Positions 15,639 to 23,271 of a stretch of DNA of 42,137 bases are shown in pieces (position 1 is the stretch's first letter; every line of letters begins with the position of its first letter). The position numbers and the translations under genes were made by a program. Source of the stretch: Plastoroseomonas hellenica. GTDB lineage: Bacteria; Pseudomonadota; Alphaproteobacteria; Acetobacterales; Acetobacteraceae. Where the stretch lies: positions 1-42,137 of the forward strand of contig NZ_JAAGBB010000048.1 of NCBI RefSeq assembly GCF_018129085.1, written 5' to 3'. The notes under the pieces are model-generated. The model ran no database searches. It was not told where the DNA came from and saw nothing but the letters and a program-made list of their open reading frames with translations.

Positions 15639-16619
15639 ATGCGGTTTGCACGAAGGCGGACTCTGTTCGCGCTCGCCGGCCTCACGCCGGCCCTGGCGAC
15701 CCCGGCCCTGGCGCAGGCGGACTGGCCGACCCGGCCGATCCGCATGGTCATCCCCTACCCGCCAGGCGGCGCCAGCGACATCATCGCGCGCCTGCTGGCG
15801 CCGCACATGACCGAATTGCTCGGGCAGGTCTGGGTGGTGGAGAACCGGCCGGGCGCCAACGGGTTCATCGCCGCCGAGCACGTGGCACGGAGCGCGCCGG
15901 ACGGCTACACGCTGCTCATGGGCAATGCCGGGCCGAACGGCACCGGCCCCGCGCTCTATGGCAGCCGCACGCCTTATGATGCGATCCGGGATTTCTCCGC
16001 GATCATGGCGGTTTCCGTCGTGCCGCTCGTCATGGCCGTGCATCCGGCCGTGCCGGTGCGGAGCTTCCCCGAATTCATCGCCCATGCCCGGGAGATCCGG
16101 GGGCGCCTGAGCTACGGCACGGCCGGGGTCGGCTCCGCCGGACATATGGGGATCGAGCTGTTGAAATCGCTCACCGATATCGAGATGACGCATGTGCCCT
16201 ATCGCGGCAGCTCGCCGCTGACCTCGGACCTGATCGCCGGGACGGTGCCGCTGAGCTGCGACACCGCGCCGGTGCTGCTGCCGCATGCGCAGGCCGGGCG
16301 TGTACGGGCGATCGCGGTCACCGCCGCGCAGCGCATCCCCGAGGCGCCGGAACTGGCGGCGGTGAGCGAGACCGTGCCAGGCTTCGAGACGGTGAGCTGG
16401 GGCGGCGTGATGGGCCCGGCGGGACTTCCCCCGCCCATCGTCGCGCGGCTCAACACCGCGCTGAACACTGCCATGGCCCGGCCGCAGGTGGGCGAAGCCT
16501 TGCAGCGCCAGGGCATCCAGCCGCAACGCGGCACGCCGGAAGCCTTCGCGACCTATGTCGCCGCGGAAGTGCGGAAATGGACAGGCGTGGTGCAGCAGAT
16601 GGGACTGCGGCCTGAGTAG
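15639..16619 (+). CDS. TTT-family (Bug) substrate-binding protein 3
   Basis: A 326-residue periplasmic receptor. The signal has RRR (ARRRTLFALAG) and ends PALA. The mature start is DWPTRPIRMVIPYPPGGASD, followed by VENRPGANG, RSAPDGYTLLMG, YGTAGVGSAGH and VPYRGSSPLTSDLIAG. GGAGAAC precedes the ATG. It is the second of two tandem receptors with no membrane partners, and converges on the isocitrate-lyase-like gene across a hairpin-rich 245-base gap. Confidence 0.94.
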   Translation: MRFARRRTLFALAGLTPALATPALAQADWPTRPIRMVIPYPPGGASDIIARLLAPHMTELLGQVWVVENRPGANGFIAAEHVARSAPDGYTLLMGNAGPNGTGPALYGSRTPYDAIRDFSAIMAVSVVPLVMAVHPAVPVRSFPEFIAHAREIRGRLSYGTAGVGSAGHMGIELLKSLTDIEMTHVPYRGSSPLTSDLIAGTVPLSCDTAPVLLPHAQAGRVRAIAVTAAQRIPEAPELAAVSETVPGFETVSWGGVMGPAGLPPPIVARLNTALNTAMARPQVGEALQRQGIQPQRGTPEAFATYVAAEVRKWTGVVQQMGLRPE

Positions 16620-16634
16620 GCAGGCCCTATCCCT

Positions 16635-16655
16635 GGGGAAGGCTCCGCCTTCCCC
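16635..16655. terminator. 9-bp hairpin after TTT receptor 3
   Basis: GGGGAAGGC, loop TCC, GCCTTCCCC: a perfect stem starting 15 bases after the receptor stop. Probable 3' end structure of the plus-strand transcript; no U-tract. Confidence 0.45.
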
Positions 16656-16681
16656 AACCCCCATCCGCCAGGAGGCTTCCG

Positions 16682-16701
16682 CGTCGGCGTATACACCGAC
16701 G
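16682..16701. promoter_or_regulatory. 20-bp near-perfect palindrome centred on GTATAC
   Basis: Nine of ten base pairs match between CGTCGGCGTA and TACACCGACG. It resembles an operator more than a terminator, yet lies between convergent gene ends where no promoter is expected. Confidence 0.35.
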
Positions 16702-16720
16702 GACCTGCTTCACTTGGTGC

Positions 16721-16778
16721 CCCTGATTGCCAAGGGGGTGCCGCCTCGAAGCGGGCGGCACCCCCTTGGCAATCAGGG
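16721..16778. repeat. 25-bp perfect inverted repeat with 8-base loop
   Basis: 16721-16745 and 16754-16778 are exact reverse complements; the arms begin CCCTGATTGCCAAGG and end AATCAGGG. It sits between convergent genes. The stem is far longer than a usual intrinsic terminator and has no U-tract, so it may be a repetitive extragenic palindrome or a strong bidirectional terminator. Confidence 0.8.
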
Positions 16779-16827
16779 CTCTACAATGATCGGGGTGCAG
16801 GGGCCCTAGGCTCCTGCCGGGTGAGGT

Positions 16828-16852
16828 CCGGAGAGGGCAGAGCCCTCTCCGG
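16828..16852. terminator. 11-bp hairpin after the isocitrate-lyase-like gene
   Basis: CCGGAGAGGGC, loop AGA, GCCCTCTCCGG form a perfect stem 13 bases beyond the stop of the minus-strand gene ending at 16865. Likely 3' end structure for that operon. Confidence 0.5.
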
Positions 16853-16864
16853 GATGCGCCACCC

Positions 16865-17827
16865 TCACTCCGCCGCTTTCGGCATGTGCCCCAGGCCGCC
16901 TTCGTACTTCGTCGCGCTGTCGGCGGGCAGCCATTGCGCTTCCATGGCGCGGATGCGGTCGAAGCCGGAGAAGGCGTGGAGGTTGCCGATCGGGTGGGCG
17001 CGGAAGCGCGCGTCGAATTCGGCTTCGGCCATGGGGCCGTGGGTTTTGAGGGCGGTCGCGAAGTCGTGGATCGCCATCAGGGTGGCGCGCATGGTGGCAC
17101 CGGGCAGGATGGTGACGGCGATGCCGAGCTCCGCCATCTCCTCCGCGCTCATGCGGGGCGAGATGCCGGTCATGTTGTAGAAGATCGGGCCCTTCACCTC
17201 GGCGCAGATGCGGGCGATCTCGGCTTTGTCGGTCGGGCCTTCGACGAAGGCGAGGTCGGCGCCGGCATCGAGGAAAGCGTTGGCGCGCCATATGGCTTCG
17301 TCGAGCGAGCCGCCATGGGCACCGCGCGCATCGGTGCGGGCGACGATGACGAAGCTGGGATCGATCGCGTCACGGACCGAGGCGGCGGCGCGGATCTTCC
17401 CCACGGCTTCCTCGCGGCCGATCACCTCGCGGCCGGCGACATGGCCGCAGCGCTTGGGCGCCACCTGGTCTTCCATGTGCAGGCCGGCGACGCCGCCCCG
17501 GATATATTCCTCGACCGTGCGGGCGACGTTGATGGCGTTGCCGAAGCCGGTATCGGCATCGGCGATGAGCGGAATGCGGACGGCGCTGGCGATCAGCTTG
17601 GCGTTCAGCGCCATCTCGGTCTGGGTGACGAGGCCGGCATCGGGCAGACCGAGCAGCGAGAGGGAGGTGCCGTAGCCGGTCATGTAGATGGCCGGGAAGC
17701 CGACTTCCTCCAGCACGCGGGCGGACATGGCGTTGTAGCAGCCGGGGATGATCAGCGGCTTCGCGGCAGCGATCGCCGCACGCAGCCTGGTGCCGGGACG
17801 GGCGCTTTCGCCTTCGCCGAGACGCAT
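16865..17827 (-). CDS. isocitrate lyase / PEP mutase superfamily lyase
   Basis: A 320-residue enzyme of the ICL/PEP-mutase superfamily. Metal and substrate residues are visible in LIADADTGFGN (residues 88-97) and MEDQ (118-121). The loop PKRCGH carries Cys127. A cysteine here is the hallmark of the C-C lyases (isocitrate, methylisocitrate or dimethylmalate lyase), whereas the mutases lack it. The length is near that of 2-methylisocitrate and 2,3-dimethylmalate lyases. GGAGGAG precedes the ATG. It follows the acyl-CoA synthetase / PPC pair by 57 bases on the same strand, so the three are probably one operon. The substrate is not determined. Confidence 0.9.
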   Translation of the reverse strand: MRLGEGESARPGTRLRAAIAAAKPLIIPGCYNAMSARVLEEVGFPAIYMTGYGTSLSLLGLPDAGLVTQTEMALNAKLIASAVRIPLIADADTGFGNAINVARTVEEYIRGGVAGLHMEDQVAPKRCGHVAGREVIGREEAVGKIRAAASVRDAIDPSFVIVARTDARGAHGGSLDEAIWRANAFLDAGADLAFVEGPTDKAEIARICAEVKGPIFYNMTGISPRMSAEEMAELGIAVTILPGATMRATLMAIHDFATALKTHGPMAEAEFDARFRAHPIGNLHAFSGFDRIRAMEAQWLPADSATKYEGGLGHMPKAAE

Positions 17828-17884
17828 GGGACTCTCCTCCGTTCCTGGACTTTGCGTGGAGTTTGGCCCTGGGCGCGACGCGCG

Positions 17885-18727
17885 TCACCCCTCCGGATCG
17901 AGGACGGCTTCCAGCGTCATCAGCACGGGGTTGTCACCACGGACCAGACTGCCCTCGCTGAGCGCGCCCGTGTAGTCCACCAGGGTGATGTCGAGCTGAC
18001 TGTCGGCGCCGATGCAGCCGTCACGGATGAACATCTCGGTGGCGAAGGGATCGACGGGGGGCGCAGCGGCGTAGCGCGCGCCAATGATGCTGCCGACGCC
18101 GCCGCGCAGCGCGGCGCGTGAAAATCCGGCCTCCCGCGCCAAGGCCTCGAGGGCGAGGGTGATGTCCTGGTTGGGGCGCAGCCGCAATGCGAGGCCGGGA
18201 TGGCCGCCGACACCGTCGATGCGTGGCGCGGGAATGGGTGCGAAGAGGCGGAAGCCGGTCTCCGGGTCGTCGGCGACGGCGAATTCGGCACCGGAGAGCG
18301 CGACACCCGAGACGCGGATCGGCACGGCGATGATCGCTTCCTCAGGCAGGATATGGCCGGCGCAACGCCTGCCGTCGGCTTCGGTCCAGATGGCGTGGGT
18401 GTGGAAGAAGGGCGCGCCGTCACGGCTGCCGAAGGTGACGGCGCCGCGTTCCAGCCGCGTCGTGCCGGGCGGACGGAAGGTCCCGCTGTACCAGGCGGCG
18501 CAGGCCGCATCGGGCGAGAGCGCCGGCATCACATAGCCGAAGGGGCCGAAGCCGCCGCCTTCGATGCTGAGCGCCGCGGATCGGAAGCCCTGTGCGGCGA
18601 GCGCGTCGCGCAGCGCCTCCAGCAGCAGGGCGCCGGGCGGCAGCATGAATTCCACCGGGTGCAGCAGCGCGGGGACGACAACCGCACGTGCGGTCGGTGG
18701 TGGGCCGGGCTGGCGGATGCTCCGCAT
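17885..18727 (-). CDS. tandem PPC/DUF296 domain protein
   Basis: A 280-residue protein built of two PPC (DUF296) domains, roughly residues 15-150 and 165-275. The first contains FFHTHAIW, a His-rich strand that in archaeal and bacterial PPC proteins can bind a metal. The second contains LALRLRPNQDITLALEALARE and GSIIGARY, the usual N-terminal part of the fold. There is no signal peptide or DNA-binding AT-hook as in plant PPC proteins. Its ATG shares one base with the stop of the acyl-CoA synthetase, so the two products are made together. The biochemical role is unknown. Confidence 0.75.
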   Translation of the reverse strand: MRSIRQPGPPPTARAVVVPALLHPVEFMLPPGALLLEALRDALAAQGFRSAALSIEGGGFGPFGYVMPALSPDAACAAWYSGTFRPPGTTRLERGAVTFGSRDGAPFFHTHAIWTEADGRRCAGHILPEEAIIAVPIRVSGVALSGAEFAVADDPETGFRLFAPIPAPRIDGVGGHPGLALRLRPNQDITLALEALAREAGFSRAALRGGVGSIIGARYAAAPPVDPFATEMFIRDGCIGADSQLDITLVDYTGALSEGSLVRGDNPVLMTLEAVLDPEG

Positions 18728-20295
18728 CAGGTCTTCGCCAGCGGCAGCAACCCGCGCGCTTCCAGGGCTTCGCGCACCAGCCGCTTCGGCACCTTGCCAT
18801 AGCCGGATTTCGGCATCTCCGGCAGGAAGAAGACGCGCTTCGGGAGTTTGTAGCGGGGCATCTTGCCTGCCATCCAGGCGAGCAGCGTGGCCTCATCCGT
18901 CTGGCCGTTACGCACCACGATGGCGGCGACGCCGACCTCGCCCCAGAGCGGGTCGGGCACGCCGATCACCGCGGCTTCGGCGACATCCGGATGGGTCAGC
19001 AGCTTCTCTTCGATCTCCCGCGGATAGATGTTGGAACCGCCGGAGATATACATGTCCGACGCACGGCCGGTGATGTAGAGGAAGCCCTCCGCATCCATGT
19101 GGCCGAGGTCGCCGGTGCGGAACCAGCCGTCGCGGAAGCTCTTCGCGTTCGCCTCCGGATTGTCGTAGTAGCCGGCGAAGACGGCGGGGCCGATGACGCA
19201 GATCTCGCCGGTCTCGAAGGGCGCCAGCGCCCGGCCGGCATCGTCCTGGATCTGCACCTCCATCCCTGTCCGCTCGAAGCCGCAGGTGCCGATGCGGGCA
19301 GCCGGGCCATCCTCCGCCTCATGCAGGGCGGGCGGCAGGTAGGTGATGTTGCCGGTGACCTCGCCGAGCCCGAAATACTGGACGATCACCTTGCCGAGGC
19401 GCCGCAGGATCATCTGCTGGTCGGCGCGGTACATCGGCGCGCCGGCATAGATGACGTGGCGCAGGGAGGCGTGGTCGTGGCGCCCGGCCGCCGGATGCTC
19501 GGCCAGCATCTTCAGGATGGTCGGCACGGTGAACATATTGGTCACGCGATGCGCTTCGATCAGGCGCCAGGCTTCCTCGATGTCGAAGCGCTCGGTCGGC
19601 AACAGGATGGTCTTTGCGGCGCGGGCGACCTGCGTGAGCTGGTGCACGCCGGCGCCGTGGGACAGCGGTGCAACCACCAGGGAAGCATCCTCCTCGCAGG
19701 TGCCGGGCAGCAGGTCGGCCAGGTGGTTATTCACCACGAAGGCCAACTGCCCATGGGTCAGCACCGCCGCCTTGGAGCGGCCGGTGGTACCGGAGGTGAA
19801 GAAGAACCAGCAGGCGTCGTCGTACTCGACCGGCTCGGCCGGCGCCGCGGTGCCGGCGTGCTGCGCCATCAGCGCCTCGAGCTCTGCACCGATGCGGATG
19901 ACACTACCCGTCAACGGCGCTACGGCCTCGGCATGCGCTGAAAAATCCTCGTGGCAGAGGAAGAGACGCGGGCGTGACATCTCGGCGAGATCAGCGACCT
20001 CATCGGCCAGCAGCCGGAAATTGGTCGGCACATAGACGGCGCCCACGCGGAAGATGGCGAACATCGCCACGAACATCTGTTCGCAATTCCTGGAATGGAC
20101 GAGCACCCGGTCGCCCTTGCCGATGCCACGGGCGCGCAGCAGCGCGGCGATGGCGGCGGCGCGGGCCTCCATCTCGGCGAAGCTCCAGGTCCGGTCGCCC
20201 CAGACGAAGCCGGGGCGCGCCGGGTGCCGACGTGCCGCCTGGGTCAAGAGGTGGCCGAGATTCATCACCCGGCGGCTGATCCGCTGTTCGGCCAT
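18727..20295 (-). CDS. AMP-dependent acyl-CoA synthetase/ligase
   Basis: A 522-residue ANL-superfamily adenylating enzyme. The phosphate-binding loop FFFTSGTTGRSKAAV is at residues 164-178. FGLGEVTG stands where acyl-CoA ligases have YGxTE. The hinge is GWFRTGDLGHMDAEGFLYITGR, and the C-terminal catalytic lysine is in KSGYGKVPKR. It activates a carboxylic acid to its CoA thioester through an acyl-AMP. The start at 20295 has GGAGG eight bases upstream; the frame extends eight codons further without a good site. It is first in an operon with the PPC protein and the lyase, and divergent from the TAXI receptor. The acid it uses is unknown. Confidence 0.92.
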   Translation of the reverse strand: MAEQRISRRVMNLGHLLTQAARRHPARPGFVWGDRTWSFAEMEARAAAIAALLRARGIGKGDRVLVHSRNCEQMFVAMFAIFRVGAVYVPTNFRLLADEVADLAEMSRPRLFLCHEDFSAHAEAVAPLTGSVIRIGAELEALMAQHAGTAAPAEPVEYDDACWFFFTSGTTGRSKAAVLTHGQLAFVVNNHLADLLPGTCEEDASLVVAPLSHGAGVHQLTQVARAAKTILLPTERFDIEEAWRLIEAHRVTNMFTVPTILKMLAEHPAAGRHDHASLRHVIYAGAPMYRADQQMILRRLGKVIVQYFGLGEVTGNITYLPPALHEAEDGPAARIGTCGFERTGMEVQIQDDAGRALAPFETGEICVIGPAVFAGYYDNPEANAKSFRDGWFRTGDLGHMDAEGFLYITGRASDMYISGGSNIYPREIEEKLLTHPDVAEAAVIGVPDPLWGEVGVAAIVVRNGQTDEATLLAWMAGKMPRYKLPKRVFFLPEMPKSGYGKVPKRLVREALEARGLLPLAKT

Positions 20296-20411
20296 GATGC
20301 GTTCCTCCGTCGTCTCCACGCAGTCTTGCGGAGAAGCGGCGCCCTGCCCAGGCCCCGTGGACAGCGGGGCATCCGTCGCGCCAGTCTCACCCGACCGGAG
20401 GAGAATCGCCG

Positions 20412-21356
20412 ATGCAACGCCGCAGCCTGTCCGCCCTGGCGCTGGCCAGCCTCACGCCCGGCGCGGCGCATGCCCAGGCATCGCTGGCGCTTCATACCGC
20501 CGGCGCCGGCAGCGCCTTCCTGCCTTATGGGGAGGGGCTGGCGGCGCAGCTCGGGCGGGCGAACATCGCTGTCACGGTGCGCCAGAGCACCGGGTCACTG
20601 CAGAACCTGACGGCTGTCGAGGATGACGCGGCGGCGCTCGGCACCGCCTTCCTCGGCAGCGCCTGGGATGCGCTGCAGGGCGCGCCGAATGCCGGCGGAC
20701 GCCGGCATGTCGCGATCCGCGCACTGTTCCCGATGTATGAGACCGCCTTCATGGTCGCCGCCCCCGCCGCTTCCGGCCTGCGAACGCTGCGCGACCTGCA
20801 TGGCAAGCGCGTCGGCGCCGGGCCGGCGCGCGGTCCGGCGGAAGGCTTCTTCCGGGTCGCGGCCGCGGCGGCGGGGATCGAGCCGGTGATCGTCAGCGGC
20901 GACCCGGCGGCGCTCGCCGAGGGGTTGCTGCGCGGCGAGATGGATGCGCTGTGGCAAGGTGCGGCGGTGCCGATCCCGGCGCTGACCATGGTCGCGGACC
21001 GGGCCGACGCGGTGATCTTCGGCCTGACCGCAGAGGAGGTCGCGGAGGTCCGCCGCCGCCTGCCCTATATGGCGGAAGCCGTGGTGCCGCCCGGCACCTA
21101 TCGCGGCCAGACCGCGTCGGTGACCAGCTTCGCCGCCTGGAACTTCATCGTCGCCAACCGGGCGCTGCCGGAAGCGACGGCTTATGCCATCACCCGAGCC
21201 GCGCTCTCCGCCGCCGATCCCCGCGCGGAGATCCATGCCAGCGCCGGCGGCACCCGGGCCGAGAATGCGCGCTTCAACAGCGTGCTGCCCTTCCACCCCG
21301 GCGCGGCCCGCTTCTATGCGGAGCGCGGGGTGGCGCTGGCGGCACCGCCGGCCTGA
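20412..21356 (+). CDS. TAXI-family TRAP transporter solute-binding protein
   Basis: A 314-residue periplasmic receptor. Signal MQRRSLSALALASLTPGAAHA has a Tat-like RR pair. The mature protein shows the TAXI pattern: HTAGAGSAFLPYGEGLA near the start, RQSTGSLQNLTAVEDDAAALG, LHGKRVGAGPARGPAEGF, and the C-terminal RAALSAADPRAEIH. TAXI receptors normally work with a fused TRAP permease (DctMQ), which is missing here. GGAGGAG eight bases upstream sets the start. It is divergent from the CoA ligase operon and ends 14 bases from the converging dioxygenase gene. Confidence 0.9.
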   Translation: MQRRSLSALALASLTPGAAHAQASLALHTAGAGSAFLPYGEGLAAQLGRANIAVTVRQSTGSLQNLTAVEDDAAALGTAFLGSAWDALQGAPNAGGRRHVAIRALFPMYETAFMVAAPAASGLRTLRDLHGKRVGAGPARGPAEGFFRVAAAAAGIEPVIVSGDPAALAEGLLRGEMDALWQGAAVPIPALTMVADRADAVIFGLTAEEVAEVRRRLPYMAEAVVPPGTYRGQTASVTSFAAWNFIVANRALPEATAYAITRAALSAADPRAEIHASAGGTRAENARFNSVLPFHPGAARFYAERGVALAAPPA

Positions 21357-21370
21357 CGGCCGCGCCCGCT

Positions 21371-22273
21371 TCAGGCGATCGGGCGCGCATCGTCCAGCAG
21401 GATGATCCGGTGCAGCCGCCGCCTGTGCTGGCCCTCGTCCCATTCCGTCGCGCGGTGCAGGCTGCAGCGGTTGTCGCTCATCAGCACATCGCCGGGCCGC
21501 CAGTGATGCTCATGCACGAAGCCCGGCTGGGTCATATGCGCGAGCAACGTCTCGAAGAGGGATTTCGCCTCCTCTTCCGGTAAACCCTCGATGATCGACC
21601 CCCATTCGCCACCCATGTAGAGGCCGCGGCGGCCGGATTCGGGATGGGTGCGGACCAGGGGATGGACCACGTCGGGATAGCGGGCGCCCTCCGCCTCCAC
21701 CTGCTCCTCGGTCGAATCGGGGAACAGGATGCGGAACAGGGTGCGGCGGCTGTGGCGCACGCTCATGCCGGAAATGCGGGCCCGGGTCGGCTCGTCCAGC
21801 GCCTCCCAGGCGGCGATGCCATTGGCGTAGCGGGTCTCGCCGGCGACCGGCGGCACCTCCAGCGCATGCAGGAAGGTGAAGAGGGCGGGGCGCTCCAGGT
21901 GGTAGTGGTCGGTGTGCCAGTTGAGCCCGACCTTGGCGGCGCCTGCCGCCTTGCCGTTTTCCATCACATTGCCGACCACGAAGACTTCGGGATGGCCGGG
22001 GACGCAGAGGTCCTGACGGCTGTGGATGTCCAACTCGCCGCCGAAGCGCCGGGTGAAGGCGACATAGCCATCCACGCTCAGGTGCTGCTGGTCGCGGATC
22101 AGCAGCAGCGTGCGCTCGACGCAGGCGCCGCGCAGGATGGCGGTGATCTCTTCGTCCTCGGGCGCCGCCAGGTCGACGCCGCCGATCTCGACACCGATCG
22201 CGGGCTCGAGCTCACGGACGGTCAGGCCGCGGCGCGCCGCCGCGGCGCGCCAGAACGCCATGCTGCTGCCCAT
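21371..22273 (-). CDS. TauD/TfdA-family 2-oxoglutarate dioxygenase
   Basis: A 300-residue Fe(II)/2-oxoglutarate-dependent oxygenase. The iron triad is visible as His120 and Asp122 in WHTDHYH and His273 in SLHRATEWD. The oxoglutarate-binding Arg is in HRRRLHR (284-286). N-terminal FTRRFGGELDIH and the KVGLNWHTD stretch are typical of TauD/TfdA. The ATG at 22273 is one base past the TRAP receptor stop and has AGGAG ten bases upstream; an upstream TTG is too close to it. It ends a dctQ-dctM-dctP-dioxygenase operon. The imported solute is therefore probably its hydroxylation substrate (a sulfonate, ether acid or amine-type compound). Confidence 0.93.
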   Translation of the reverse strand: MGSSMAFWRAAAARRGLTVRELEPAIGVEIGGVDLAAPEDEEITAILRGACVERTLLLIRDQQHLSVDGYVAFTRRFGGELDIHSRQDLCVPGHPEVFVVGNVMENGKAAGAAKVGLNWHTDHYHLERPALFTFLHALEVPPVAGETRYANGIAAWEALDEPTRARISGMSVRHSRRTLFRILFPDSTEEQVEAEGARYPDVVHPLVRTHPESGRRGLYMGGEWGSIIEGLPEEEAKSLFETLLAHMTQPGFVHEHHWRPGDVLMSDNRCSLHRATEWDEGQHRRRLHRIILLDDARPIA

Positions 22274-22274
22274 G

Positions 22275-23258
22275 TCAGACAATCTCCTGCACGAGGCGAA
22301 GACGCCGCTTGTCGGCGTCGGAAGTAAGGAAGCGCGCGTAGAGTGGCTCCGCGGCGCGCTGGAACGCCCCCTTGTCGGGATCGGTCACCACGGCACCATG
22401 CGCGATGGCCTGGCTGTGCAGCGCGGTCTCGCCTTCCACCACCAGATTGCGCTCGAAGACCGCACTGTCCTCGGCCGCCTGGACGACGGCGCTGCGGATA
22501 TCGGCCGGCAGCGCCTGGAAGCGGCGTTCCGAAAGGATCACCGGCGCGGTCAGGCTGAGCCAGCCGATGCGTGACCAGTTGCGCGCGACCTCAAAGAATT
22601 TCTGCCCGACATAGTTGGTGTAGGCGGCCTCCGCCCCATCCACCACGCCGACCTGCAAGGCACCGTAGAGCTCGCCATAGGCGAGCGGCGTGGCATTGGC
22701 CCCAAAGGCCTGGAAGGCCGCGACATGGACCGGGTTCTGCTGCGTGCGGATCTTCTTGCCGCGCAGATCGGCGAGGGTCGCGACCGGCGAGCGCGCCATG
22801 ACGTGGCGGATGCCGGAGGAGTAGAGCGAGAGCAGACGGAAGTTGCGCCCCCGTGATGCCTCCGCGAGTTCGGCCATCACCGGGCTGCGCGCCACCTTGT
22901 CGAGATGCGCGTAGTCGCGGATCAGGTAGGGCATGTCGAAGAGCTGGAACTCGCGCACGAAATTGGCGAAGGCCGCGTGCGAAGGTACGGCGATGTCGAT
23001 GGTGCCGAGCGCCACGCCTTCGACCATCGGCAATTCATTGCCGAGCTGGCCGTTCGGGAAGATCTGCAGCCCGGCTCGGCCGGAGGTGAGTTCCCTGAGG
23101 CGGCGGTCCATGACCTTGAGACCTTCGTCCTGCACCTCCCCCACCGCATTGGTATGGGCGGCGCGCAAGGTCACGGCCTGCGCCAGAGCAGGTCGCGCGA
23201 CGAAGGGAGCGGCAAGGCCGGCGGCGAGCAGGCCGCGGCGGGTGATGCGCATCGTCAT
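22275..23258 (-). CDS. dctP: TRAP transporter solute receptor DctP (system 1)
   Basis: A 327-residue periplasmic receptor. Signal MTMRITRRGLLAAGLAAPFVARPALA has a Tat motif. The mature part shows FPNGQLGNELPMVEGVALGTIDIAV, LRGKKIRTQQNPVHVAAFQAFGANATPLAYGELYGALQVGVVDGAE (the Arg and Asn that hold carboxylates), and NYVGQKFFEVAR in order. GGAGG is four bases before the ATG; the next in-frame ATG two codons later has more usual spacing and is also possible. Third gene of a complete TRAP operon on the minus strand. Confidence 0.95.
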   Translation of the reverse strand: MTMRITRRGLLAAGLAAPFVARPALAQAVTLRAAHTNAVGEVQDEGLKVMDRRLRELTSGRAGLQIFPNGQLGNELPMVEGVALGTIDIAVPSHAAFANFVREFQLFDMPYLIRDYAHLDKVARSPVMAELAEASRGRNFRLLSLYSSGIRHVMARSPVATLADLRGKKIRTQQNPVHVAAFQAFGANATPLAYGELYGALQVGVVDGAEAAYTNYVGQKFFEVARNWSRIGWLSLTAPVILSERRFQALPADIRSAVVQAAEDSAVFERNLVVEGETALHSQAIAHGAVVTDPDKGAFQRAAEPLYARFLTSDADKRRLRLVQEIV

Positions 23259-23271
23259 GGAGCCTCCGGTG

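Noticed and set aside
16721-16778. The 25-bp inverted repeat as an insertion-sequence terminal repeat pair
   Set aside because: The loop is only eight bases, so there is no room for an element body.
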